Below, in pieces: positions 1 to 8,691 of a DNA stretch of 64,000 nt (positions within the stretch are counted from its first letter, which is position 1; each line of letters starts with the position of its first letter). The DNA lies in assembly GCA_039817415.1 (NCBI GenBank), contig JBCBVV010000004.1, forward strand, positions 62,001 through 126,000, written 5' to 3'. The DNA comes from JALEFZ01 sp039817415. GTDB taxonomy: Bacteria; Bacteroidota; Bacteroidia; J057. Both the position numbers and the translations under genes were made by a program. Under the pieces are notes generated by a model. The model saw nothing but the letters and a program-made list of their open reading frames with translations. It had not been told where the DNA came from and did not search any database.

Positions 1-1
1 T

Positions 2-832
2 TTGGCAACTGGTCATGCTGTCGATTGGCCCATGCCCAAAGGGGGAAGCCAATCCTTAGCCAATGCTCTCTTGGCGTGTTTTGAAAAGGCCGGCGGCAGT
101 ATCGAATTTGGAAAAAGGATTAAGAATTTTAGCGAATTACCTGAGGCCAAAGCCTACATCTTCGACACTGATCCTTTCCAGTTGGCCCATATCTGTAAGG
201 ATCATTTGCCTAGTAGCTACAAGAATAAATTGCTTCGCTACCACTTTGGGCCTGGGGTTTTTAAGATTGACTATGCCCTGAAAGAACCCATTCCCTGGAA
301 AGATCCCAACTGTCTCAAAGCATCCACCATCCATGTAGGAGGCACACTAGAAGAAATTGCCCAAGGGGAAAAGGAAGCCTGGGAAGGAAAAATATCACAA
401 AGCCCCTATGTCTTGATGGCTCAGCAAAGTCAATTTGATCCAACAAGGGCACCTGAAGGGCAACATACCTGCTGGGCATATTGCCATGTCCCCTTCGGCT
501 CGACGGTAGACATGAGTGAAATCATAGAAAATCAAATTGAGCGCTTCGCTCCAGGCTTCAGAGATGTCATTCTAGCCAAGTCAAGCATGAACTCTCCAGC
601 TTTCGAAGCATATAATCCCAATTATGTTGGGGGGGCAGTTACAGGAGGGGCTGCCGATATTACCCAACTTTTCACCCGACCTGTTGGTCTGATCAATCCC
701 TATTCAACTCCTAATGAAAAAATATTTATTTGTTCGGCTTCTACCCCACCGGGAGGAGGTGTACATGGGATGAATGGATATCACGCAGCAAAAGCAGTAG
801 AAAAGCAACTAAAAAAAGGCATCAAGGCTTAG
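2..832 (+). CDS. FAD-dependent oxidoreductase, CrtI/phytoene-desaturase-like (3' part)
   Basis: This is the C-terminal 276 residues of a gene that runs off the left edge, so the N-terminal Rossmann FAD-binding GxGxxG motif is outside the window. The visible part has the substrate-cap region and the typical C-terminal FAD-contact segment with GGAVTGGAAD near residue 212 and a glycine-rich GGGVHGMNGYHAA near residue 253, as in CrtI-like NAD(P)/FAD oxidoreductases. Members of this family desaturate carotenoids or reduce C=C bonds in lipids; the real substrate cannot be told from this part. No crt genes are adjacent in the window, so carotenoid synthesis is not shown. The stop overlaps the end of the convergent histidine kinase gene by 11 bp. 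Confidence 0.8.
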   Translation: MATGHAVDWPMPKGGSQSLANALLACFEKAGGSIEFGKRIKNFSELPEAKAYIFDTDPFQLAHICKDHLPSSYKNKLLRYHFGPGVFKIDYALKEPIPWKDPNCLKASTIHVGGTLEEIAQGEKEAWEGKISQSPYVLMAQQSQFDPTRAPEGQHTCWAYCHVPFGSTVDMSEIIENQIERFAPGFRDVILAKSSMNSPAFEAYNPNYVGGAVTGGAADITQLFTRPVGLINPYSTPNEKIFICSASTPPGGGVHGMNGYHAAKAVEKQLKKGIKA

Positions 833-2093
833 GGATTCGCCGATTTGTAGGAACCTCTTTATCGGCAGCTGAGGAATTGGATCGTGGCTCTATTCCCTTC
901 AAGGCAAGCCTCAAATTGACGCGATACCATTGAGTGGATTGTTCGATATCCAGTTTATACCTATCAGGAAGATAATGGGCTAGCCTTTCCTGTAGATTGG
1001 TCATACCTGTCCCTGTAGATGGTTTAGGACGAAGACGTCCTCCATGAGAAGGAAGAGAATTTTCCGCAAAAAAATGGAGATACCCATCCACGATTTCTAA
1101 ACTTGAATGGAGATAAGATCCTTCATATTCGCCCAAATGCCCATGCTTGATTCCATTTTCGAAGAAGGGTTGCAGCAACATAGGAGGAATTTCAATTGTT
1201 CTTAGCTCTGCTCTCGATAAGTTGTGCGTAAAGGAGATATTCAATTCGTCCATCTCAATCAACTTATGGAAATCGAGGAAATGTTCGATGAACTCAATCT
1301 CATACTGTAAGGAAATTGCATCCTTCTTGCCATGGCCCAGTAGATAACTCATCAATTCTGACATTCGTAGCAGGGCAGTTTCCACCTTATCACTTTGCAG
1401 AAGAGCCAGGTTATATACACCCGAAATAGAATTGATGAGGAAATGAGGGTCTGTTTGTGCCTTTAGGAACTTGATCTTTTCTTCCTGGGCTTTTATTTCA
1501 GCAGAATTCTTATCCAGTTCGTGCTGAAGAATATTCAACTCCAATCGTTGTTTGGTATACCAATCCTCTACCAATTTGATAGGAGTGGTGATAAAGAAGA
1601 CCCCAATAGTCCCAACGAGCATTCCTAGGTTATGCACAGAAGTCAGTAATTGGCTGTCTTTGTTATAAAAGCCAGATTCGACTATTTTATTCTCTGCGCC
1701 AATTACCAACTTCTCCTCATAGAGATAGGCCAACATCCCTTGTTTGAAGCCTCCTTCGTCAAAGAAATATGACAACAAGATGTTATCTAATGCTATTCTA
1801 AGAAAAAGTACAATACCCAATAAGCCCAGAGCAAAAAGGATGTATTGTACGTATTTTTGTCTTGAGAAGAATCTCGGATAAAGGAAATATAAATTCGGAT
1901 AGATCAACATGGCAAAGAGTGGGATGTGGAAAATATATCTCCATACCATGACAGAAAAGTATCCATTGAAAAATCCTCCTGTAGTTAGTACATCAAACAC
2001 GCCCAGTGTTACCCAGAAAAACAGGTTGGCCACCACCAACAACTGGGTATTGGTCAAAGGTATATTGGGAATGGGCAACTGACGCTTTGGCAT
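822..2093 (-). CDS. LytS-type membrane sensor histidine kinase (His_kinase family)
   Basis: A 423-residue sensor kinase of the LytS/YpdA-like PF06580 family. Hydrophobic segments lie around residues 16-38, 48-73, 81-103 and 153-172, giving a four-helix membrane sensor without a recognisable extracytoplasmic domain. A coiled-coil stretch (180-212) leads to the phosphoacceptor motif QTDPHFLINSIS with H217, then an HATPase_c domain with the N-box ENGIKHG and a G-box GTGMTNLQERL. It is divergent from the LytTR response regulator that begins 121 bp away; this kinase-regulator pairing is standard for the family, so the two very likely form one system. The input signal is unknown. The 3' end overlaps the preceding convergent gene. 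Confidence 0.9.
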   Translation of the reverse strand: MPKRQLPIPNIPLTNTQLLVVANLFFWVTLGVFDVLTTGGFFNGYFSVMVWRYIFHIPLFAMLIYPNLYFLYPRFFSRQKYVQYILFALGLLGIVLFLRIALDNILLSYFFDEGGFKQGMLAYLYEEKLVIGAENKIVESGFYNKDSQLLTSVHNLGMLVGTIGVFFITTPIKLVEDWYTKQRLELNILQHELDKNSAEIKAQEEKIKFLKAQTDPHFLINSISGVYNLALLQSDKVETALLRMSELMSYLLGHGKKDAISLQYEIEFIEHFLDFHKLIEMDELNISFTHNLSRAELRTIEIPPMLLQPFFENGIKHGHLGEYEGSYLHSSLEIVDGYLHFFAENSLPSHGGRLRPKPSTGTGMTNLQERLAHYLPDRYKLDIEQSTQWYRVNLRLALKGIEPRSNSSAADKEVPTNRRIPKP

Positions 2094-2214
2094 TCTGGGA
2101 GAGGGGTTTCTTCCAAATTCTTTCTAAAATACCCAAATTCTCATTCTACCTTACGATTTTTTAAATATTTTCACATTTAGGAGCCTGCTAACGTGTTTAC
2201 CATTCAGCCTGTTT

Positions 2215-3021
2215 ATGTCAAAAATCAAATCCATTATTGTAGACGATACCAAGATTCACTTGAGTAGTCTGATGATTCTCCTTCAAAGACATTGTCCTCA
2301 AATTGAGATCATAGATACATGTCGCTCTGCAGCAGAGGCCCTTGAGTCTATTGAAATGGTGGCACCTGACTTGGTATTTTTAGATATTCAAATGGAGACA
2401 CCCATGGCTGGATTTGAGCTATTGGATCAGCTACCTGAGCGAAGGTTCGATGTCATTTTTACAACCCAACACGATACGCATGCCTTGAGAGCCTTCGAAG
2501 CTTATCCCATAGACTTCCTGACTAAACCCATTGATCCCAAACGCCTTGTACAAGCAGTCAACAAGGTATCTGAGCGTCAATTGCCAATTGTATCGACGGA
2601 ACTCCTACACGAAATTAAGGAGGTCTACACCAATCCCGAGCAGGCTCTCCCGCAGATTTCCATTCCGACCATGGAAGGAGCAATCTTCCTGACCGCCTCC
2701 GAAATCATTCGATGTGAAGCCGCTACAGAGAAAGGGAATCAAACTCTATTCTACCTGACAACCCGAAAGAATCCTATCCTATGTTCCAAAACCTTGAAAT
2801 TTGTCGAGACAGAACTCTTAAAAGGTCATTCCTTTTGTAGAATTCATCAGTCTCACTTGGTCAATCGCCTTCACTTAAAAAGCTATATCAAAGACGGGGG
2901 ACAAATGCCTGCAGACAGAAAGCCAGACAAGAAAGCTGCAGGAGGATGGGTAATCATGATGGATGAGGCTCTTATGCCTGTTTCAAAATCAGGAAAACAA
3001 AAGTTGTTCGGAAGGGAATAG
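2215..3021 (+). CDS. LytTR-family response regulator
   Basis: A 268-residue response regulator. The receiver domain (about 1-115) has the acidic pair D10/D11, the phosphoacceptor D57 in the FLDIQM motif, and the conserved lysine K104 in LTKPI. The C-terminal half (about 150-268) fits a LytTR DNA-binding domain: a SEIIRCEA segment, then FCRIHQSHLVNRLHLKSY, a characteristic LytTR signature. Such proteins bind direct-repeat promoter sites and usually work with LytS-type kinases, and one is encoded divergently just upstream. The C-terminal domain carries a basic insertion around residues 225-242 (PADRKPDKKAAGG), longer than the usual turn there. Start is the ATG at 2215; there is no Shine-Dalgarno sequence, as is usual in Bacteroidota. 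Confidence 0.92.
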   Translation: MSKIKSIIVDDTKIHLSSLMILLQRHCPQIEIIDTCRSAAEALESIEMVAPDLVFLDIQMETPMAGFELLDQLPERRFDVIFTTQHDTHALRAFEAYPIDFLTKPIDPKRLVQAVNKVSERQLPIVSTELLHEIKEVYTNPEQALPQISIPTMEGAIFLTASEIIRCEAATEKGNQTLFYLTTRKNPILCSKTLKFVETELLKGHSFCRIHQSHLVNRLHLKSYIKDGGQMPADRKPDKKAAGGWVIMMDEALMPVSKSGKQKLFGRE

Positions 3022-3084
3022 GTTCGACTGTATGAGGATTTCCAACCTTCATTCACATGAATTGTCTTTCATATCAAAGCTTTG

Positions 3085-3282
3085 ATGATGAAGAAGACAA
3101 AAGTCCTAACCACCAAACAGGCCATACTTCTGGGAATAGGGATCGGATATGTTTCATTAGTAACAATCTTTGCAGCCTGGGGGGCACATGCAGATACAAT
3201 TTGGATAATTGCGTCTTTATTTGCGCTTTCTTATATCGCTTTCCTTCCTCTTTTTCTTGAAAAGGACCCCAATAGGGATTAG
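3085..3282 (+). CDS. small two-helix membrane protein, hypothetical
   Basis: A 65-residue reading frame with three basic residues at the N terminus and two hydrophobic segments (about residues 11-31 and 37-57), ending in a charged EKDPNRD tail. This is a plausible small inner-membrane protein. No family is recognised. The ATG at 3085 is taken as start; the frame is also open from a TTG one codon upstream. It lies 63 bp after the LytTR regulator on the same strand and its stop TAG overlaps the stop of the convergent NarL-type regulator by 4 bp. The clean two-helix topology supports it, but the length makes it uncertain. Confidence 0.5.
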   Translation: MMKKTKVLTTKQAILLGIGIGYVSLVTIFAAWGAHADTIWIIASLFALSYIAFLPLFLEKDPNRD

Positions 3283-3944
3283 CGTTCAAAGCCCTCTATT
3301 TGCCCATCCATCGCCTTCCGCATCAATTCAGCCTTACTGTTGATATTCAGGCTTTTGTAAATCTTTTTGATATGGTCCCTAACTGTATCGATGGATATCA
3401 TCAATTTATCCGCGATGAGCTTATAGCTCAAGCCATCCATGATTCCTTGCACAATTTCCTCTTGCCTAGGCGTAAGTTTGCTTTCCGTTTTTTGTTTGGG
3501 TCGAAAATATTCAACCACCTTCCGTGCAATGGAAGGCGACATATAGGATCCGCCCCTGTGAATCGTCATGACAGCCTCTTGAATTTTGGGCAAGGGCGTC
3601 CTTTTGGACAAATACGAAACTGCACCTGCACACAAAGCCTTAAAGATCTTATCCTCTTCCTCATAGGTAGTCAACATAACAATATTCACCTCAGGTAAAA
3701 GCTTCCTAATGGGCTTGATTCCCTCTAATCCTGACATTCCAGGCAACCCAATATCGAGTAAGATCACAGATATATCTGCCTTAGCTGACTGGGAAGATTC
3801 TTCCAAAAAGGTCTCCACACTTTCTGAAATGGAAACCACTGATATACCTGGACAGGCGTTGAGAAAGGCTTCAAGGCTGTTACGAATCACCTTATCATCC
3901 TCTATGATAGCTAGCTCTATATCTTTCATCCCACTCTTAATCAA
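3279..3944 (-). CDS. NarL/FixJ-type response regulator
   Basis: A 221-residue response regulator. The receiver domain (1-130) has E15/D16/D17, phosphoacceptor D64 in LLDIGLPG and the switch threonine in MLTTYEEEDK, with the conserved lysine in YLSKRTPL. The C-terminal LuxR/GerE helix-turn-helix is at about residues 155-215 (KLTPRQEEIVQGIMDG then SIDTVRDHIKKIYKSL). It follows, 65 bp downstream on the same strand, the TPR histidine kinase, which carries the matching HisKA_3 domain, so the two are a cognate pair and probably one transcript. The gap between them contains the inverted repeat ACTTAC-aaaa-GTAAGT (3958-3973), a small hairpin or binding site of unknown role. Confidence 0.92.
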   Translation of the reverse strand: MIKSGMKDIELAIIEDDKVIRNSLEAFLNACPGISVVSISESVETFLEESSQSAKADISVILLDIGLPGMSGLEGIKPIRKLLPEVNIVMLTTYEEEDKIFKALCAGAVSYLSKRTPLPKIQEAVMTIHRGGSYMSPSIARKVVEYFRPKQKTESKLTPRQEEIVQGIMDGLSYKLIADKLMISIDTVRDHIKKIYKSLNINSKAELMRKAMDGQIEGFER

Positions 3945-4009
3945 TAAATTAGCAGTTACTTACAAAAGTAAGTCTTCGAATCAATCCATGCGACCACATC
4001 ATCATGTGG

Positions 4010-6073
4010 TTAGCCTTCTTCAATTTTCACCCTCACCATAAATCCATCCTCATAAGATTGTAGAAAAGTACCTCCCAGACTTTCTGCTCGCTTTTCCATG
4101 TTTCTTGTTCCCTGCCCACTGGAGGCATATTCTTTCACCACACTGCTCCCATTGTCATGAATGAGCATTTCAAAGCCACTAGCTTCTTTTTTAAGAAGGA
4201 CCAGCACCTTGCTAGCATCTGAATGCTTGATAACATTGGTAATCGCCTCCTTGAAGATTAAATAGATGTGCTGGCGAAAGTTTCCTTCAACGGCCTCTTG
4301 GTCGTCAATCCCCTCTATCCTAAGATCGAATTGAATAGGAGTTGGCTCCAGACTCTCTAAGCCAAACTCCCTCATCCTGTCAATGAGGCTGTACCAATTG
4401 TCCTTTTCAGCATCCATGGCCCATACAGCATCCCGCATTCTGGACATGGCTGAGCGACTCATTTCGCTGATTTTTTTCAACTTGTCTTTATCTCCTTCGG
4501 CTGATGTATGGTATAACAATTCAGACTGCATCGCAAGCCCAGTAAGGACTGAACCAATATCATCGTGTAAGTCAGATGAAATTTTGGTTCTGAGACGCTC
4601 TACCTGTATAGCCCGCTGAATTTTATTCCGATAGAATAAGATAAGAAAGCCTATTCCTGCCAATAGCAAAATGACCACGAGAACAATAGCAAATCTATTT
4701 CGATTGATACGTGCCTGTGCTTCATTCAATTGCAATTCACTTCTTTGTTGTTGGATGGTATTTTCCTTTTCCTGGGTTTCAAACTGTGTTTGGTACAACA
4801 GCAGGGTATTACTTTTCTCTACTCGTTGGGTGGAATCAAGGGCGCGGCTATACTGTTTGATATAATAGAATGCCTTATTGAAATCCTTTTTCTTACTGTA
4901 CATGTCAGCAAGGAATTGATTGTACATCAATAATTCTGCCCCATCTTTGTTTTGTTGAGCCCGACGATACAGGATGTTCATAATATCTTCCGCCGCCTTA
5001 TAATTTCCATTCCAGCTTTGAAGCAGGAAATTTGATTGACGGTAGATAAACTGAAAATTCTCAGGTTGATTCAGCTCTTGGTTCAATCGGTAGAGCTGTT
5101 CAAAGTACATGTTGAGTGAATCTCCTTCCTCCAAAAAGTAAAAACACTCAATGAGCCCATTGAGAATGTACATATTGAAAGCAGGATCCCCTTTTTGGAG
5201 TGGGGTAAGTTGATAAGCTCTTCTATATCGTTCAAGAGCATCTTCGTAGCGCTTCTGAATGATCAAGTTTCGGCCAAGGTTTCCTTGATCAAACATCTCC
5301 ATTAAGGCAGAAGGAGGAAAAATGTATAGTTGCCTTTGATCTATGTATTCTTCGGCCTGATCGTATAGGCCTATTTGGCTAAACAGAATCCCAAGCTCCA
5401 TCAATGTCTCAGCCATCCCTGTGCTGTCATCTTCGGCTTGGAACCTTTCTTTTGCTTGATTAAGGGTTACACTAGCCTCCCCAAATTGCCCAATACTCGA
5501 ATAATTTCTTCCCAGATCGAGAAATACCCTGGCTTTGATGTTTTCTTCAGAACCTTGCTCAGACTGAATAAGTTCCCTTAGTTTTTCGAAATAAATTAAT
5601 GACTTTTCAGGTTCCTTCTTAATGGTATATATCACCCCAATTATATTCAGAACTTCCCCTTTTTGCGATAAATCATCTAGTTGATCTATCCTATCCAGAT
5701 AATACTGACACATCTTCAAGGCGGAATCAGGCATGTAGATGTCAATGAAATATTGGCATTTGTTTCCCAAATTCTTGATTTGAGTACTTAGCGCTACATG
5801 TTCTTTAGACCATTCAAAATCTGCCCAAAGGAGATCAACACCCGCAGGATCAAAATTATTATGATAGGAAACTATCAAAGAGTCTATAAATTTTCCCTTC
5901 GCTTCTCCGTCTTCCATGGAATGAAACACGGCTAGCACACTATCCACTTTGCTATTTCCTTGCCCAAAAAGAGAAGAAGCTCCAAATAGAACGTATATGA
6001 ACAACAACTGCACATACCTTGCGGGTAATAGGCTCATGGAAAATAAATACTGAAAAATAATCGGGCCCTTCAT
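4010..6073 (-). CDS. TPR-containing NarX-like sensor histidine kinase
   Basis: A 687-residue sensor kinase with a signal-anchor N terminus (hydrophobic around 20-35, ending SSLFGQ), an extracytoplasmic region of tetratricopeptide repeats (about 45-425), a coiled-coil stretch, and one transmembrane helix around 458-480 (IVLVVILLLAGIGFLILFYR). The cytoplasmic part has a HisKA_3 dimerisation and phosphotransfer motif SDLHDDIGSVLTGL with H503, then an HATPase domain (KEAITNVIKHS; HDNGSSV; GQGTRNMEKRAESLGG). TPR-sensor kinases of this layout are common in Bacteroidota and pair with NarL-type regulators such as the one just downstream. The sensed signal is unknown. An alternative start at 6037 (MSLLPARYVQ) would give a more standard signal peptide. 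Confidence 0.9.
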   Translation of the reverse strand: MKGPIIFQYLFSMSLLPARYVQLLFIYVLFGASSLFGQGNSKVDSVLAVFHSMEDGEAKGKFIDSLIVSYHNNFDPAGVDLLWADFEWSKEHVALSTQIKNLGNKCQYFIDIYMPDSALKMCQYYLDRIDQLDDLSQKGEVLNIIGVIYTIKKEPEKSLIYFEKLRELIQSEQGSEENIKARVFLDLGRNYSSIGQFGEASVTLNQAKERFQAEDDSTGMAETLMELGILFSQIGLYDQAEEYIDQRQLYIFPPSALMEMFDQGNLGRNLIIQKRYEDALERYRRAYQLTPLQKGDPAFNMYILNGLIECFYFLEEGDSLNMYFEQLYRLNQELNQPENFQFIYRQSNFLLQSWNGNYKAAEDIMNILYRRAQQNKDGAELLMYNQFLADMYSKKKDFNKAFYYIKQYSRALDSTQRVEKSNTLLLYQTQFETQEKENTIQQQRSELQLNEAQARINRNRFAIVLVVILLLAGIGFLILFYRNKIQRAIQVERLRTKISSDLHDDIGSVLTGLAMQSELLYHTSAEGDKDKLKKISEMSRSAMSRMRDAVWAMDAEKDNWYSLIDRMREFGLESLEPTPIQFDLRIEGIDDQEAVEGNFRQHIYLIFKEAITNVIKHSDASKVLVLLKKEASGFEMLIHDNGSSVVKEYASSGQGTRNMEKRAESLGGTFLQSYEDGFMVRVKIEEG

Positions 6074-6207
6074 CTTGGTCTATTTTAGAAGCATAGAATA
6101 TACGTAAAATTGGATAAGCCAAAGGAATCTTCAGCTCAAAGAGAAGGCCAGCATTATTTCCTATTAATTTATTCCTACATTAGTCTGACTAACTACATTC
6201 AAAATAC

Positions 6208-7416
6208 ATGTTAAAGGAAGCATTTATAGTAGATGGCCAGCGGACGGCCTTCGGAAAATTTAGAGGTACACTTTCATCTATTCGCACAGATGATTTATTA
6301 GCTCATGTTATCAAAAATCTGGTGGAACGTCAGCCAGGTATTCCACAGGAAGCCTACGATGATGTCATTATGGGATGTGCCAATCAGGCAGGAGAGGATA
6401 ACAGAAACGTTGCACGGATGGCCTTATTATTAGCGGGCCTGCCTTGGACGGTTCCTGGTGAAACGCTCAATCGCTTATGTTCATCGGGTATGTCAACCAT
6501 TGTTCACGCCAATAGGGCTATCAAAGCTGGTGATGCAGATCTGGTGATCAGTGGTGGAGTGGAACATATGACAAGAGGCCCCTTAGTCATGTCCAAATCA
6601 GCACGTCCCTATGGAGGCGATTCCCAATTATATGACAGCAGTTTTGGATGGCGCTTTGTCAATCCTAAGATGGAAAAGCTCTACGGGATAGATCCTATGG
6701 GGAATACAGCTGAGAATCTAGTGGATATGTACAATATCTCTCGTGAAGATCAGGATAAATTTGCCCTTTGGTCTCAACAGAAAGCCTCAGCTGCACAGAA
6801 AGCAGGGAGATTAGCCAAGGAAATTTGTTCCATCTCTATCCCAAGGAGAAAGCAGGAAGATCTGGTATTTAATCAGGACGAGTTCATACGGCACGATACA
6901 AGTATGGAAGCGCTTGGAAAATTACGGACAGCCTTTCGCCCTGATGGGACAGTTACAGCAGGAAATGCAAGTGGTTTAAACGATGGAGCTGCTGCGGTGA
7001 TTGTAGCCTCTGAGGATGCAGTGAAACAATACAATCTCAATCCTATTGCTAGAATCGTAAGTTCTGCCGTAGTGGGAGTAGAACCTCGTATCATGGGAAT
7101 TGGACCTGTATTCGCAACGAGAAAGGCCCTTACCAAAGCCAAATTGAGCTTGGACAGCATGGGGGTGATTGAATTGAACGAAGCCTTCGCTGCACAAGCT
7201 TTGGCTTGTACGAGACAATTGGGCCTAGCTGATAACGACTCTCGTGTCAATCCAAACGGAGGAGCCATTGCAATAGGCCATCCATTGGGGGTTTCAGGTA
7301 CGAGAATTACTCATAGTTTGGCCCTTGAAATGCAGGAGAAAAATCTTCAGTATGGACTAGCCACCATGTGTGTAGGTGTGGGACAGGGTTATGCTATTGT
7401 CCTCGAAAAAGTTTAG
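6208..7416 (+). CDS. pcaF: thiolase, 3-oxoadipyl-CoA thiolase (PcaF/PaaJ) type
   Basis: A 402-residue thiolase with the full catalytic set: nucleophile C91 in NRLCSSGMS, H358 in AIGHPLGVSG and C388 in TMCVGVGQG, plus the NEAFAAQAL motif. The N-terminal third carries MGCANQAGEDNRNVARMAL and later GWRFVNP, stretches I associate with the 3-oxoadipyl-CoA thiolases of aromatic and phenylacetate degradation (PcaF/PaaJ) rather than with generic acetoacetyl-CoA thiolases. The reaction would be CoA-dependent cleavage of 3-oxoadipyl-CoA to succinyl-CoA and acetyl-CoA. No other paa or pca genes are nearby, so it may serve more general beta-oxidation. The stop overlaps the convergent DUF1456 gene by 4 bp. 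The subfamily call is by motif memory, not a search. Confidence 0.85.
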   Translation: MLKEAFIVDGQRTAFGKFRGTLSSIRTDDLLAHVIKNLVERQPGIPQEAYDDVIMGCANQAGEDNRNVARMALLLAGLPWTVPGETLNRLCSSGMSTIVHANRAIKAGDADLVISGGVEHMTRGPLVMSKSARPYGGDSQLYDSSFGWRFVNPKMEKLYGIDPMGNTAENLVDMYNISREDQDKFALWSQQKASAAQKAGRLAKEICSISIPRRKQEDLVFNQDEFIRHDTSMEALGKLRTAFRPDGTVTAGNASGLNDGAAAVIVASEDAVKQYNLNPIARIVSSAVVGVEPRIMGIGPVFATRKALTKAKLSLDSMGVIELNEAFAAQALACTRQLGLADNDSRVNPNGGAIAIGHPLGVSGTRITHSLALEMQEKNLQYGLATMCVGVGQGYAIVLEKV

Positions 7417-7877
7417 TGAACCGGACGATAGACCTTTTGGAGGCCTTGGACAAAGGCTCTGAAATACTGGTCCTTACAAGGCATATAATTGTGGTGGAAG
7501 GAATTTCTGAAAAATGAAGTCAATTCACTTTTGCTAACATTCCGCCCTGACTTTTTAAAGATGTGTAGCATATCATCTTGTTGAAGAGTCAGGGCAATTT
7601 TTATCTTCCTAAGTCGCTGATTGTTGTCCAAAACCAATTCCGGAACTGGGCTTTTGCCTTCCTTCTTCCCACGATTCTTGATGATCCATCCGTTTAGAAA
7701 ACAAGCCAATTGACGGTCCGTCAACGCAACAAAGTCCTCATGATCTTCTTTTCGGAGCCAGTTAACTATTTCTTCTTTACTTGCTTCGAGTTCTCCCAAG
7801 GCAAATAAATCTTGCATTTGCTCATCCTTAAAATTGAAGATGTAGCGGATTTTTCCGAGAAGTTCGTTGTTTGTCAT
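7413..7877 (-). CDS. DUF1456 (YehS-like) family protein
   Basis: About 154 residues made of two similar halves, each of about 70 residues, as in Escherichia coli YehS. Diagnostic stretches are the N-terminal MTNNELLGKIRYIFNF, the central EIVNWLRKEDHEDF and FLNGWIIKNRG, and the second-half LRKIKIALTLQQDDM and KDQYFRAFVQGL. It is predicted cytosolic and has no signal or membrane segment. The molecular role of the family is not established; the repeated all-helical halves suggest binding rather than catalysis. The frame is open to 7910, but the ATG at 7877 (MTNNELL) matches the family N terminus, so it is used. The end overlaps the thiolase stop in a shared TTAG. Confidence 0.85.
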   Translation of the reverse strand: MTNNELLGKIRYIFNFKDEQMQDLFALGELEASKEEIVNWLRKEDHEDFVALTDRQLACFLNGWIIKNRGKKEGKSPVPELVLDNNQRLRKIKIALTLQQDDMLHIFKKSGRNVSKSELTSFFRNSFHHNYMPCKDQYFRAFVQGLQKVYRPVH

Positions 7878-7930
7878 AGCGAAATTGAAGTCCAATAGTA
7901 CGAAAAACAACCCAATTTGTTAATGGCTTA

Positions 7931-8497
7931 CTATTTCTCGTCTAAAAATTCCTCCGTAAAATGTCCTCTGTGTTTATCCTTGGCAAACTTTTTTGCATTG
8001 TAAGCTTTTGATTCGCCTTTCGGAATAGAGAGAGTGGTCCAGTCCTTTCCTTTGAGAATTTTTCCGAGAAATACTATTTGACCGACATGGTAGGCATAAT
8101 GACCCAACTGGCGATTCACCGCCTCAGGTATGCTATGGCCTATATTTCGGATATAGATAATTTTATCAAAGTTGGTTGGGTTGATACCAGCAAGTGCTTC
8201 GAATACACATTCCCAACCTTCTTCCCATTTTCTTGTCAATTCTTCTCTGGTTTCAATCACATTCTCAAACTCTTCATCTCTGTTTCGCCATTCCTTTTCT
8301 CCATCCGAAGTTAAAAAGTCAGTCCACCTCGACTTCATGTTTCCCCACATATGGTTGACAATAACAGCGATAGAATTGATATCCTCCACTGGCTCCCACA
8401 ACAGTTGATCGTCATTCAGTTGGGCAAAGGTCTTCTCTCCCAAACTCTTGTAAAAACGAAACTGCTTGATCACAGATTCGATATAATTTTCTTCCAT
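7931..8497 (-). CDS. DinB-like (DUF1572) putative metal-binding protein
   Basis: A 188-residue cytosolic protein fitting the DUF1572 branch of the DinB/YfiT four-helix-bundle superfamily. The three histidines expected to hold a divalent metal are visible: H49 in IVNHMWGNM, and H133 and H137 in LGHYAYHVGQIV. Related superfamily members are thiol-dependent transferases or hydrolases (bacillithiol or mycothiol type), but the substrate of this subgroup is unknown. It precedes the DUF1456 gene on the same strand with a 53-bp gap, so the two may be co-transcribed. Length and motif positions match the family, with no sign of truncation. Confidence 0.85.
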   Translation of the reverse strand: MEENYIESVIKQFRFYKSLGEKTFAQLNDDQLLWEPVEDINSIAVIVNHMWGNMKSRWTDFLTSDGEKEWRNRDEEFENVIETREELTRKWEEGWECVFEALAGINPTNFDKIIYIRNIGHSIPEAVNRQLGHYAYHVGQIVFLGKILKGKDWTTLSIPKGESKAYNAKKFAKDKHRGHFTEEFLDEK

Positions 8498-8691
8498 ATG
8501 AAAGAATAGCTATCTCTTTTTTCTTACCCTATGATAAATGTTGTAGGGAATACTATTGATCATCATTTCAGATGTAATAATTCACATATATAGGAATTGG
8601 ATAATTTAAGGGACTGAACTACATTGATTTAACAAGCAAAATTTATCCCAGATTAACTTTTTAGTCCATTAGTTAGTCCAATCAGCAGCAC

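Noticed and set aside
3300..3698. 132-codon open frame antisense to the NarL-type regulator
   Set aside because: It overlaps a complete response regulator with intact motifs and resembles no family.
6873..7268. 131-codon open frame antisense to the thiolase
   Set aside because: It lies entirely within a well supported gene in the other strand and shows no motif.
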